Position numbers and translations under genes: made by a program. The notes beneath the pieces are model-generated. The model did not search any database and was not told where the DNA came from. It saw nothing but the letters and a program-made list of their open reading frames with translations. A stretch of 64,000 nucleotides of DNA from Drosophila pseudoobscura. Lineage: Eukaryota > Arthropoda > Insecta > Diptera > Drosophilidae. How positions within the stretch are numbered: position 1 is the first letter of the stretch; every line of letters begins with the position of its first letter. The DNA lies in contig NC_046679.1 in the NCBI RefSeq assembly GCF_009870125.1, positions 21,452,001 to 21,516,000 of the forward strand, read 5' to 3'. Shown here one piece after another: positions 1 through 10,831 of this stretch.

Positions 1-586
1 AATGGTTTAAGGATAAATGCAATCTTAATGTACATTTGAAGCGGCACACTGGCGTTAAGCAGTTTGAGTGCGAAGAATGTGGTCGCAAGGAGTTGACTAT
101 GCACCTTTTGAGCCTGCACATACGAGTAAAACATAAAGGAGAGCTACCGTACTCGTGCAAATACTGTGGACAGCGATTTGACAACTGCATAAAACGTTTA
201 AATCATGAAAGGTGGGTAATTGCATAGGGTCTAGTGTCAGACCAACCACAGTTTGCATTTTCCTCAGGAGAAAACACAAGGAGTGCCCGGATACTCGACC
301 TCACGTCTGTCCTGTATGCGGAAAGGCCTTCACCCGTAAGGCAGAGTTGAAGAGGCATGAGATCGTGCATACGGGCGAACAGCCATTCCAGTAAGTTAAA
401 GTAAAGCTTATATTTACACTTTACATTTATTTAAACGTGTTTTTCCACAGCTGCGAGACCTGCGACGTTTACTTTAACCAAAATTCCAGCTTAAAAACAC
501 ACAACCGCTCGAAGTTGCATATTAAAAAAGTTGGACAGGATCGGACCAGAATTCAGATAGATGTATTTACGGACGAGGATACTTAA
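1..586 (+). CDS. ZAD-type C2H2 zinc-finger protein, 3' part only (left edge cut)
   Basis: Coding exons are <1-211, 268-390 and 451-586, all joined in phase 2. The visible part encodes the end of one finger and four more C2H2 fingers: CEECGRKE with HIRVKH, CKYCGQRF with HER, CPVCGKAF with HEIVH, and CETCDVYF with HNRSKLH. The protein ends at TAA 584-586. The 5' exons, including any ZAD, lie outside the window. It is a close tandem paralogue of the gene at 962-2374: exon boundaries match, most residues match, and similarity continues through the introns. By analogy it is a nuclear DNA-binding regulator of unknown targets. The splice donor at 212 (gtgggt) and acceptor ending at 267 fit the same HER-boundary used across the cluster. 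Confidence 0.85.
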
Positions 587-961
587 CGAAACAAGTAAAT
601 GGCCCTTGATTGTGTGTGGCTTATTTTTAAATGATTCCACATTTGCGCAGAAAAGGAAGACTGAAAAGAAACAAATACTGAGGCCGAAATAGTAATGTTA
701 ATGGATATTTTATCCATTGAATCCAAATACTCGTGCTACATTAAATATAAAACAAGACGATATGAAGTATTCTTATTGTATTGATTGACGAATGGATTTT
801 GAAAATACGAAAAAAAATATGTTATTTTGCGAATGGCCTTAGCAGCAGTCACAATGCAACGCGTTTGCGGCAAGTGCCAGTCACATTGTTAGCGGACATT
901 TACAGAACAAAAACAAAATAAAACATAATAAACCTCTTTAATTTAGAGAGAAAGTCCCGAA
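587..961. other. Intergenic spacer between the two tandem zinc-finger copies
   Basis: AT-rich, no credible coding sequence. It must hold the 3' UTR of the left copy and the promoter of the gene starting at 962. I see no canonical DRE or Motif 1; there are two CAGTCACA-like words near 846 and 881 of unknown meaning. Confidence 0.5.
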
Positions 962-2374
962 ATGGCGCTTCTGTGTCGAACTTGCGGGGAGCATGCAGTA
1001 AATCCAAGGAAACTCTTTGACGAGAATGGAAACGACATATTGAACGACATCCTCAAACTGACAGGCATCTGGGTAGAAATGAGGCCGTAGAATTCATTCA
1101 TATAAACATTAAATCGAGTTAAATTTCAGCTTACTAACAGGGTAGGATTTCCATCACATATATGCGCCTCCTGCCTGCAACAGTCAAATGAAGCCATGGC
1201 ATTCAGAGATCTTTGTATAAGGACAAACAACCTTTGGTACGAAACACACGATGCTGATTTTAAAAGGGCTGATGACGCAGTGCACATGAACCCCTTAATT
1301 AGTAACGATAAAGCACCGAAGCCAGATGAAACTAAGGAATATTTCACAGTGGAAATTGAAACTCTGTGTGAGGAATTAAAGCCAGTAAGTCCTTTGAGCC
1401 ATCATGGTAAATCAGATGCATTTTACAAGAAAGTTTCGTCGTGTCGTCAGCGAAATCCATCAAATATGCTCAAAAGAGCCGTGAAAGAACAATCTGAGAA
1501 AATAGATAATAATGGAGAGTTTCATGATGAGCTTTTGGACTTCGACCCCCTGATAAATGAGGATGCTGAGCTTGTCCTTGACGAGGAAGATCATGATGAA
1601 GACAAAGTTAGTAAAAGGCCTTTGTCAAGTCGTAAGTCACGGTTAGATTCGTGCTCTGTTCCTAAGAAACGGGTATTTCGTGGATCCAGAAAATCAGATG
1701 TTGATCCAGTTATAAAACCTGAAAAGAATATTGCCAAGAAGCGATATAGAAGAGCCATTGGTGGTTTTTGCTGCGACCAATGCGGGAAATGGTTCAAAGA
1801 TAAAAGCAATCTTAATGTACATTTGACGCGCCACACAGGCGTCAAGCAGTTTGAATGTGAGGAGTGTGGTCGCAAGGAGTTTACTATGCACCTTTTGAGC
1901 CTGCACATACGAGTAAAACATAATGGGGAGCTGCCATACTCGTGCAAGTACTGTGGACAGCGCTTTGACAACTGCATAAAACGATTAAGGCATGAAAGGT
2001 TGGTAACTGTGTGGGGTCCAATGAGTGTCAGACCAACCAAAACTTGTTTTTTCTCAGGCAACACAAGGAGTGCCCAGATATCCGACCTCACGTCTGCCTT
2101 GTTTGCGGAAAAGCCTTTCAACTTAAGAGAGCCTTGAGGATGCATGAGATCGTACACACTGGGGAACAGCCGTTCCAGTAAGTTGAAATGCGTCTATATA
2201 TTTTCACTTTATATTTTATCATACATGTTTATCCACAGCTGCGAGACCTGCGACGTATACTTCAACCGCAAATCCAGCTTACAGACCCACAACCGATCGA
2301 AGTTGCATATTAAAAAAGTTGGTCAGGATCAGAACAAAATTCAGATAGATGTCGTTACGGACGAGGATACGTAA
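962..2374 (+). CDS. ZAD-C2H2 zinc-finger protein, 411 aa, complete
   Basis: Coding exons are 962-1072, 1130-1998, 2058-2177 and 2239-2374. The ATG at 962 is followed at once by the ZAD: Cys pairs C5-x2-C8 and C49-x2-C52, with a phase-0 intron between them. ZAD is an arthropod zinc-binding dimerisation domain. An acidic linker (about residues 90-200) and a basic stretch lead to five C2H2 fingers from about residue 250: CDQCGKWF, CEECGRKE, CKYCGQRF, CLVCGKAF and CETCDVYF. Finger 3 is split by the intron at HER, and finger 5 begins at the last exon junction. The product is likely a nuclear transcription regulator; its target is unknown. It is the full-length partner of the truncated copy at 1-586. 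An AATAAA lies at 2389-2394. Confidence 0.92.
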
Positions 2375-2388
2375 TGCAACAAGTAGTT

Positions 2389-2394
2389 AATAAA
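2389..2394 (+). other. Poly(A) signal of the 962-2374 gene
   Basis: AATAAA 15 nt downstream of the TAA stop, implying a very short 3' UTR. Confidence 0.6.
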
Positions 2395-2529
2395 GTATCC
2401 GTGATCCGTGTGTGCGGTGAAACATTTCAAACATGTTGAAACATTCGCGCTTAAATAAATTGCTGTTTAGATAGATATCAAAACAAAACCAAAAGCAAAA
2501 ACCAAAACCAATTGATCAGACTTCCTGGC

Positions 2530-3345
2530 TCCCCCCTAAAGATCTTTATGATCAGAGGAACAGTGCCCTGTTGTACCACATAGAGGCAATAACTGGAGTC
2601 TGGGTACGCATAAAATTCACATAATCAAACGGCTTTATCTTTTTAACTTATTGTAGATAAGGGGACTGCAGGGTATGCCTCATCACATGTGCCCCAATGC
2701 CAGGAAACCCTGCAGAAAGCCATTGAGTTCCGGGAGAACTGCATAACAACTGAATTCAAGCTCACCCAAGAAGCCCAGAACACCGATATAGAAACTGAGG
2801 AAATGGAAACTGAGTTGGAGAATGTATTATACGAACAGTCAACAGAGCAAAACGAAGGCTTTTCAGAGTCGGAGCTACTTTCTGATATAGAATATTCGCT
2901 AAGCTATCAGAAGGAACTGTGGACCAGCAGGCGATGGTCCGTGCCCAACCGAACCCACAGTGGAGCTTCAAACAGTAGTATCATCGGATGCATTCAGTGT
3001 GTTGTACTGGCCTATCGAACAAAAGATCCAAACGCCAAGGCCAAAACGATCCAAGCTAACCAATGAGGAAAAGAATCTTACGCGGCGGGAACAATTACTT
3101 ATTGTCTGAGCTACGTCTGCGAGCAGTGTGGACACGCTTTTCGTATGGCTGGCCACCTACAGATGCATATGCTTCGTCACAGCGGCGTCAAGAAATTTGA
3201 GTGCCCGAAATGTTTCAAGAAATTCTACAACTCGTACTTGCGGGACAGTCATCTACGCGTTCGTCACAACGGAGATCTGACCCATATAGCTGATATTCGA
3301 CGGAAGATCACAATTGAGGGAATCGTCGTATTTGTTGAATCGGTA
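2530..3345 (+). pseudogene. Decayed ZAD-C2H2 zinc-finger gene
   Basis: This is a broken host zinc-finger gene of the same family. The second half of a ZAD first exon (PKDLYDQRNSALLYHIEAI) is readable from about 2536 to a GT at 2604, but no start codon or first Cys pair precedes it. A second exon from about 2657 keeps the distal ZAD pair (MCPQCQ) and an acidic linker. The frame is then lost between the linker and the fingers, with stops around 3063-3105. From 3109 two good fingers remain (CEQCGHAF with HMLRH; CPKCFKKF with HLRVRH). Where a third finger should follow (after RHNGDL) the frame shifts and an in-frame TGA replaces a Cys codon. No downstream finger exons are visible. It sits between two intact relatives on the same strand, so it is most likely an old tandem copy. 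A short new protein from the open frame 3109-3420 is possible but unsupported. Confidence 0.8.
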
Positions 3346-3469
3346 ATGGCCCGGTTGACAACATTTAAATCCTTGTCGCTCATATTCAAAAAAGTTAGAT
3401 TTGGCGCGCACCACTCGTAACCAGCCGATAGTATCGATAACCGAACTTGAATCGGGTAAGGACATCGTT

Positions 3470-3726
3470 TTCGTTTAAACGTTTTTTACAAAAAATACAA
3501 TTAAAGCAAGGATTAAAAACTATTCAATCTTGTAAAACATTTATTCATAAATGGGATAAAATTATGATGGCATACCTAAATGTTCTATATAGCTGGTAAT
3601 ATTCGTCGGAATATCAAAAACGAGGAATATGCAAAATATCACTTGAATTCGTCAGTATATTTAGGGTATATTTTGAAAATGAGGCGGTATGTTTCGGTAT
3701 ATTTCTGAGGGTCAGACCGTATGTTC
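3470..3726 (+). repeat. Dispersed promoter-facing repeat, copy A
   Basis: An AT-rich element related to the copies at 14087, 34988 and 61008. Its head (3652-3726) holds four units resembling GGTATATTTC, with the word GAGGGTCAGAC between units 3 and 4. The body contains the shared words GATATTC/GAATATC, CTATATAGCT and ACAAGATTGAATAG (the last two in reverse). The head points right, toward the gene at 3821, and ends 18 bp before a Motif 1 element. No coding capacity is seen. The family is not one I can name. Confidence 0.75.
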
Positions 3727-3744
3727 GATCTGCGATATTTCCGC

Positions 3745-3753
3745 GGTCACACT
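3745..3753 (+). promoter_or_regulatory. Motif 1 (M1BP) core-promoter element of the 3821 gene
   Basis: GGTCACACT lies 68 bp upstream of the ATG at 3821, directly after repeat copy A. This matches the Drosophila Motif 1 consensus found at TATA-less housekeeping promoters. Confidence 0.7.
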
Positions 3754-3820
3754 GATCACTAGCATCCAAAACACTGTTGTTATCCCCAAAAATTGATCTT
3801 TTGGCATCTATTGGGGCACG

Positions 3821-5328
3821 ATGGATGAAAATGCAGCGTCTGCAGTGAAACTAAAATGCAGAACATGCTTGGGAGAGTTCGAAGAGGTGACAATGAGTGC
3901 TTTGTTTGAAGCAGACGAGGCGGATGTGGATGCAGAGGACGCCGGGAATGAAGATCTCAGTGAAAAGTTTCAGTTCTGTTGCGGGATAAAGGTAGGCAAA
4001 TCAGCAATTAAGAACTATAATACAATTTTCCATCATCTAAAATTTGTACAGATTCGCAACTCTCATCGGCTGCCATCTAAGGTGTGCAGCAAGTGCCGTG
4101 AATTCGTTTACATGTGGTTTAGATTTCGCACAATGGTTCTTAATTCGCAAGTTTATTTGGAGACATGCTTCTCGGATGGCGAGCAGGCCGAGGATTTCAA
4201 GCAAGTCAGCAATAGCGAGTTTATGAAACACATGTACCAGAACCTTCAAGTCAATTGTGGCCTTGAAAATCAGTACCAGGATGACAGCCCCCAGGAAGAA
4301 TTGGACGATATAACTGCGCAGTATCAAGAGATTTTCGACGGTGTCAACTATGTCACTGATAATGAAGAGCTTGTGGCCAATGAGCCAGTCACCGATGCCG
4401 ACGACCAACCGAAGGAACAAGCTGAGGAAATTATGATTGTAAACGTTCAACCATTTGATCAAGATCTAGTTGCGGATGAAACCATCACGCCCGGCGACGA
4501 TGGTCAAATAGTCGAGGACTCTCCCATAATGAATGAGGACTACTGCGATGTTGATGATTTTGATGACAGTAATATAGACTTTCTGTCGCCAACACCATCG
4601 CCAGAACCGAAGCCCAGCACTGCCCAGAACAAACGCCGGCCAGGTAGGCCCCGCAAGCCAGACAATGAACTAAAATGCAAGCGCAAGAATACAAGTCCTG
4701 GGGAACCAGAAACAGAGTTTAAACGCTTGCCCACGAAATTCATATGCAGCCTGTGTGGCAACGTATATCATAAGAAGTCTATCTTTACCTCACACATGAT
4801 GGCCCATGCCGACTACAAGCCCCACCAGTGCGAGTAAGAAAGAAGGCACTGTCCTACCATGTCATCTTCCTAACCATGTCTCTTTGTAGAATATGTGACA
4901 AATCGTTCCGCCAAATGGGTGAGCTCCGGGCCCACATTCGTCGTCACACGGGCGAACGACCGTACAAGTGTATGTATTGCGAGCGTCACTTTTACGACCG
5001 CAGCGAAAGGGTGCGCCATGAGCGAGTCCATACCAACACTCGACCTTACGAGTGCAAGGAGTGCGGCAAGGCCTTTACGCACCCAGCCATCCTCAAGAAC
5101 CACAGTCTGGTGCATTCCGGCGAAAAGAACTACAAGTAATAGAGCACCGCACCGCAGTAAAGAGTGTCATTTTGTCTAATGCAAAACATTGTTTTCTCCG
5201 ATTTCAGTTGCGCAGTATGCTCTAAGTCCTTTACCCTGATGCACCAGTTGAAGGCCCATCAGCAGACGATAATCCACAGAAACATGGAGGAACAGGCAAT
5301 GGCTAATTCCACGGACCACACGGACTAG
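3821..5328 (+). CDS. ZAD-C2H2 zinc-finger protein with AT-hook, 439 aa
   Basis: Coding exons are 3821-3991, 4052-4833, 4890-5135 and 5208-5328. The ZAD has Cys pairs C13-x2-C16 and C69-x2-C72, split by a phase-0 intron of 60 nt. That intron has good GT..AG ends but contains no stop and keeps the frame, so retention would add 20 residues. A long acidic linker ends in a basic AT-hook-like motif (RRPGRPRKP), then five C2H2 fingers from about residue 286: CSLCGNVY, CEICDKSF, CMYCERHF, CKECGKAF and CAVCSKSF. It is probably a nuclear regulator binding DNA through its fingers. Its start is downstream of a Motif 1 and repeat copy A. It converges with the minus-strand gene ending at 5434, about 105 bp away. 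Confidence 0.92.
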
Positions 5329-5433
5329 CTTAAGCTCTAGGATACTTTGCTTTTTTTAAGACAAACTATTTTTAAGAGTGCAATATAAGCTAAACGTATA
5401 GGAGAATCTTTGATTTCGATTTGTATTTTCTGG

Positions 5434-6783
5434 CTATGACGAGGGATCACGATCCTCGAATACCATCATCATATGTGCGTGAGTGTTTAGGTGGGCTTTT
5501 AACTGGTGCGGCAAGCGGAATTTTTTGTTGCATTTTAAACATGCGTGGGCCTTTTCCTTCGAGTGCGTTAGAATGTGTGCCTTTCGGGTGGAGGATAGGG
5601 CAAAGGTTTTTTGGCAAATGTGGCAGGCATATGGTCGCTCATTCGTGTGCATCCTGAAATTGAAACCCACATATGCATTAGCGATAATTTCCATGGAGCG
5701 CTGGACGCATCCTACCGTTCGTGCTTTCGATGTGTGCTGCGATCGGCAAAGCATCGCAAGCAATGTTCACATTTATAAGGCTTCTCCCCCGTGTGGGTTC
5801 TGATGTGTGTGTTCAGGTTACAGCTGGCGCTGAAGCGTTTGAAGCAAACTCTAAATATATATAGATATCTTGTGTTATTTTGTCTGCGCTTTATATTATT
5901 CATCAGGAGGAGACTTACTCGCATTCGTATGATCGCTCGTTTAGGTGGGTGCGCATGTGGTCAGCTAACTTTGACGAACTGTTGTAGGTGTTGCTGCAGA
6001 CAATGCACCTGTGTCTTTCCGGAACACAGGCTACTGCGAGATCTATTTCATATTCGGTGGAAGGTTGCGGCTTTATTGTAGAATTATCCTGTGCATTGTC
6101 GTTTTCTGCGAGATAATCTTCATATGAGCCCACGTTAATGCATAATGCAACGTCCCCATTAACCTGGTCGTTTATTTTGTATTCTATGCTGTCTGTGGAG
6201 GTCAGATAGCCCGCATTTTCTTCAGAAGACTCGTTCATATGTGTGTGAAATGCAGGCGAATCTTGCACTGTAGGCGAATCTTGTGATAATTCAACGAGGG
6301 TTTCAATTCCGTCGTCCAGACTTGATTCGTCTGCTAAAATACTGTCCCCGGAATAGTCAATTTTGTGATCCTCCTCCTGTCTTTCTAATATCATTTGTTT
6401 CCTCGCACGCCTTCGCTTTTCAACGACGGCCTCTGTACTTTTGGGTATTTTAAACACCGACGAGGACATTGCCTGGCGTACGAGACTTTTAAGCTGCTCA
6501 TCGGCCTGCTTGCAGGTGGTGACAAATTTGTGCACTTCCTCCAACATGTGAATGCATGCTGCGCATATTTTATCAGGCAAGCCATCGTCCAGAACCACCT
6601 TAAAACACACAGAACAGAAAGCATAAGAAATAAATGTTGCTGATTTTAGCGTCGCGTACTCACATTGAGCCCCGCATACTCGTTCAAATACTTGGGGGCA
6701 TCAGAATTGAACAGCGACTGCAGATTTGTCGTTTCCTCGCTTTTGCACGTTCTACACATGCTCCACTTGATGCTGATCTCCAT
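5434..6783 (-). CDS. ZAD-C2H2 zinc-finger protein, 384 aa
   Basis: Coding exons on the minus strand, 5' to 3': 6783-6664, 6598-5919, 5850-5716 and 5653-5434. The ZAD has Cys pairs C10-x2-C13 and C52-x2-C55, with a phase-0 intron between. The linker is rich in Asp, Glu and Ser with a basic patch (KRRRARKQ). Five C2H2 fingers follow: CIVCSNTY, CEVCFKRF, CEHCLRCF, CHICQKTF and CLKCNKKF; fingers 2 and 4 start at exon junctions like those of the paralogues. The protein ends in a short His/Met-rich tail. An in-frame ATG at codon 9 could also serve as a start; the upstream one is chosen because it is the first. It is divergent from the gene at 7250, with a 466 bp shared upstream region. Confidence 0.9.
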
Positions 6784-7249
6784 TATTGCTAATTCTTTCG
6801 TGCCCTGTGCCCTGGTTTGCTCGATTAATCCGTTTCAAATATGCTAGTCCAGGTTCTTTATTTTGGTGTGGCTGTAGGACGACGCACTTAGCCCATTGAT
6901 GGCCACTGGGTATTGTAGTACCTCCGACAATTCTATACCGCACAATCATTTCAGACAGCTTCGGTTGTCACTAATGGAGTAGAAAAGATTTAACACTCAT
7001 ATGCAAACACACCTGGCGCAACTGACAGATGTTGTGAAAAAAATAATAATTATTATCAGCTATAGAGTTAACTGTTCACACACAGTGTTATTGGATCACT
7101 TAAATAGGTCCTTAATGGGTTAAAAGTCCCGAGCTGCTTTTCGGCAGTGTGCCCATATATGCAAAAAACCAAAAAGGCAGTGAAAAGTTGGAGGACAAGA
7201 CGCTTGTTTATTTTTTATTGCAAAACACTTGGAGTATATTTCAAGAAAT
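6784..7249. promoter_or_regulatory. Shared upstream region of two divergent zinc-finger genes
   Basis: A 466 bp spacer between the start at 6783 (minus) and the start at 7250 (plus), with no coding sequence. It holds an AT-rich block with a short AATAATAATTATTATT-like inverted repeat near 7041-7057. No canonical DRE or Motif 1 was found. Confidence 0.5.
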
Positions 7250-8680
7250 ATGCCCGAGTACATGCTTTGTAGGATCTGTTTAACAGAAGATTTAAGTTTG
7301 GACGGAATGACGACCCTATTCGACGAGCAGAATATCGAGTGCCCAGAGCTCGTGCGCAAAATTGAAGAAGTTGGCAGCATCAAGGTACGTGTGTGGAAGA
7401 AAGCACCCAATTTGACGGCAACTACTTCCTACATATTTACAGCTAGCCCCACTTCAGGACATGACAAGCATGCTGTGCTTTAGTTGCATGGAGCGGCTTA
7501 CGATTTCGCACAAATTTCGGGAATTGATCCAGGCGAGCGAGCGAGCTTTTTCCAACAATGTTGTCAAGGTATTTTTTTTGTATACTTGCAATGCCGAGTC
7601 ACACATATTCTTTGGTTTCCTTAAGGCGGAGATGAAATCCGAACCTACAGACGATTCCACGAGCATAGAAATGCATCACATCGAATATGTCTACGAGGCA
7701 GCAAGCGAATTCATTGATGCCGATGGGGATATTGAACTAGACACAATGCTTGAAGAGCGTTTGGAGGATGGAATTGCAGATGCTGAAACCTCATACGACG
7801 ACGACATAAATAATGTGGTGGAGGAGATTAATGAAAATGACCTGCTGATAGAAAACGCCAGCGATAGTGACTACGATCCGAGTGAGCGTCTCCGCAAGCC
7901 CAAGATCCGCAAAACACGCCTCGCCAAACGCGGTCGTGGGCGACCACGGAACACCACACCGGAAAATGGTCAGGAAAAAGCACACGGTGTGTACAAGTCC
8001 AGCGAAGAGCCCACAAATATCATGTGCGAAATCTGTGGAAACATCTACTCCAAAAGAGCAGCCCTCAACATTCACATGCGCCGTCACATGGCGGAGAAGC
8101 CTTTTGAATGCGAGTGCGTATAAACACACAAGTCAAATTTTTTATTGTATGATTGATTGATTGACCATTTCCCACAGAATCTGCAGTAAAACGTTTGCCG
8201 GTCCCTCGGAGCTAAATCGCCATATACGAGTACACACGGGCGAGAAGCCATTCAGGTGTAAATACTGCGCCCGCATGTTCGCGGATCGAAGCTCCAACAT
8301 ACGGCATGAACGGTAAGAGGACTGGATGCCGAAGGCGGCAGGCTATTACTGACCCTTGCTTACCTTGCAGGACTCATACAAATGAACGGCCCTTTGCCTG
8401 CGGAACTTGTGGCAAGTCCTTCTCTTATTCGAATGTGCTAAAGAACCATATGCTTACACACACGGGGGAGAAGCCGTTCTTGTATGTACTTTCAATTCAG
8501 CTATGATATATGTACTTGAGAAAGGAAAGGAATTTTCCATTTCATTTCAGGTGTCAGCCCTGCAACAAAACCTTTTCACGTAAGCACCAGCTTGAGCAAC
8601 ACATCGGCACGATGACCCACCAGCAAACTATGAGAGCGCTCGAGACAAACGAGGTTATGCGGGTTTCGGAAATATACTAG
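7250..8680 (+). CDS. ZAD-C2H2 zinc-finger protein with AT-hook, 374 aa
   Basis: Coding exons are 7250-7384, 7443-7568, 7626-8113, 8178-8312, 8371-8481 and 8551-8680. ZAD Cys pairs are C7-x2-C10 and C57-x2-C60. The second intron (57 nt) is in frame and stop-free, so retention would add 19 residues between ZAD and linker. The acidic linker ends in an AT-hook (KRGRGRPRN). Five fingers follow: [32 protein letters not shown] and CQPCNKTF; the last has a long His spacing (HIGTMTH). Fingers 2, 3 and 5 are interrupted by phase-2 introns at the positions used in the neighbours. It is a likely nuclear DNA-binding regulator, target unknown. An AATAAA follows at 8719. Confidence 0.92.
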
Positions 8681-9180
8681 TTCGTTAAAGATTCAACTAA
8701 CATATATGATAATGTGTAAATAAATGTTCAAATATATATATAACAAATAATTAATTCTTCTTGTAAGTCCATATTTCCTCAAAAGTTACCTGATATCTTT
8801 AACCTGAACAGCTCTAAATGATACAGTGGACCTCAACGTTTCTGAATGTTGAGAAGAATGGCCATCTCTCAATTCAGAACGTTTAACAATGTTCAACGTT
8901 TTTAATGAAATAATTTGTATTTAAAGATTGATTAAATGTTGATGAAACAAGAACAAACAAGTTAATGCGGTCTCTATGATGCGTATTTACGAGACATTTA
9001 TTTTTAGACATTTTTTTTATTTAGAAAATAAAACAAAAATTAAAATTAAATGTGTACATATCTACATATGTAGTTATCGGTGTGACGTTCCTGCGATAAC
9101 GATTACAACCAGCTGACATATGTGTAGATGTGCGCATGCGCGCAAATTTATTTTCTTTGTTGATAAACAAAAATAGAAAA
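8681..9180. other. Intergenic spacer with an imperfect hairpin
   Basis: 500 bp, AT-rich, no gene. It holds the 3' end of the left gene and the promoter of the right one. An imperfect inverted repeat spans 8835-8853 and 8868-8883 (AACGTT...GTTGAG against CTCAATTCAGAACGTT). A TATCGGTGTGACG word near 9074 resembles a degenerate Motif 1 on the other strand. Confidence 0.5.
8719..8724 (+). other. Poly(A) signal of the 7250-8680 gene
   Basis: AATAAA about 40 nt after the TAG stop. Confidence 0.6.
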
Positions 9181-10677
9181 ATGTCGGAACAATGTCGATG
9201 TTGTGCAAATGCAATATGTGGCACAACAGCCAATATATTCCAGATGGAGAACATTGAAATGTTGGAGGTTCTCCAAGCAGTGAGTGGGATCAATGTAAGT
9301 TCGAACCAACAAACAAAAATAAGATTTTTGCCTAATCTCCATTGCAATTTGTAGTTCGTGAATGATCCGGGTCTTCCCAGCTGCATATGCGTTTATTGTT
9401 TACACGATTTGGATCAGACAATCGCGTTCCGAAATCGCATTCGGACCCAAGCGAACTTGCTGCAGCAGCAACGTCGTGGAAAATCTCCGTCCAAAATATC
9501 AAAGTGGCACATGCCAAATGTGGACGAGGACAAGCCCTCGGATGATGTTCACGTTTCCTTTGATGGGAAGGAAGACTTGTCTTATGGATTTCCAGAATCG
9601 CATGAGAATTCCGACTCCTTGGCTCTGCGTCTGAAAGAGGAGCCACACGACGAAGAGAATAAACAACCAATATACGCTGATGATCGCGACTCCCCGATGA
9701 GATCCCGACTAAAGGAGCTAGAAGAAAATAATTTCGGAGACCAAACACCGGATGCGGATTATAATGCACAAGTACAGGTTGATGACTCCCTGATTGCGAG
9801 TCTGAAAAAGGAGTTGGAAGAAGTTGATTTCACCGAAAGTGATGCTGAGAAGACATCACAGCCTCGGAAACTCTCAAACAGAGGGTCCAACTCTAATAGT
9901 CCAACTTCTTTGCTCACTGAAAGCAAGCAACGCAGCTTAGCGGAGAAGCCAATTGAATGCGCGTGAGTATGAAACAAAAACTTAATAATATGTATATAAT
10001 CAATTGTACTCGATGATCGATCCTCTAGAGTCCTGAAAAAGAAGAAGAAACGAAGAACGATCGAGAAATCATTTAAGTGCAAGGCCTGTTCGGAACAATT
10101 TTTGACTCCTGGCATCAGAAACCGTCATGAAAGGTGATAGAGATCAAACACACTCATTCTGAATGGTTTTTATGATCCATGATCGATCCTTAATTTCTTC
10201 TAGAGTTAGTTGCCCAGTGATTATGGAAACGCTCACGGATGATAAACGATTCAAGTGTAAGCACTGTTCGAAACACTTTTCGAGTTCTGGCAACAGAAAA
10301 CATCATGAAAGGTGAGAGAGATCAAAGGGGTTGGATTGGCAGGATCATACTGAATTTGTTGTATCTTGCAGAACTCACTTAACGTTTTCCTGCGAGATTT
10401 GTGGCACGGCATTCCGCTATAAGTATTGGTTGAAATTGCATCTTTCGAAGGTCCACAATCAAACGGGGGAAAAGATCTTTCAGTAAGTGCATTTAAGTCC
10501 CGCAATATTATTCGGACTGGAAATGTAATGGATTTTGATCATTTCAGATGCGATCCTTGCGAGAAAACGTTCTCACGTAATCACCAACTAGAGAGACATC
10601 TCGCCACGATAGTCCACCAGCAAGCTGTGAATGGGCCCAATGCTATACGAAAAAAGAGATATACTACGCATATATAA
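9181..10677 (+). CDS. ZAD-C2H2 zinc-finger protein with a duplicated finger exon (391 aa if all exons are used)
   Basis: Coding exons are 9181-9294, 9355-9962, 10029-10133, 10204-10311, 10372-10482 and 10548-10677. ZAD Cys pairs are C5-x2-C8 and C50-x2-C53; the ZAD closely resembles that of the gene at 12104 (shared LPSCIC and CLHDL). The linker is acidic. Exons 3 and 4 (105 and 108 nt) are tandem duplicates: both encode FKCK-C-x2-C...HER, and both have the same phase-2 ends. Each finger takes its second His from the next exon (TH), and only exon 5 supplies it. Joining exon 3 to exon 4 therefore leaves exon 3's finger without its second His, which suggests mutually exclusive use. Later fingers are CEICGTAF and CDPCEKTF. 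Exon 2 ends in EKPIECA, the relic of a finger start that is complete in paralogues. Confidence 0.85.
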
Positions 10678-10772
10678 TGCTAGATCAACACATCGACGCA
10701 GTTAGACTACCAGCAAGCTGTGGAAGGGCCCAAAAATATGTGAAAAAATATATATACTATGCGCATATGATA
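10589..10772 (+). repeat. Tandem duplication of the gene's 3' end (about 90 bp x 2)
   Basis: The last coding stretch (10589-10678) is repeated imperfectly just after the stop (about 10680-10772). Shared words include ACCAGCAAGCTGTG and GGGCCCAA. The second copy is now 3' UTR. Confidence 0.75.
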
Positions 10773-10811
10773 CTATTAATATAAATACATAAAAATTCAG
10801 TACAAAATGTC

Positions 10812-10817
10812 AATAAA
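10812..10817 (+). other. Poly(A) signal of the 9181-10677 gene
   Basis: AATAAA about 135 nt after the stop and only 15 nt from the end of the convergent coding sequence at 10832, so the two transcripts probably overlap at their 3' ends. Confidence 0.55.
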
Positions 10818-10831
10818 GAATCGAATGATCT

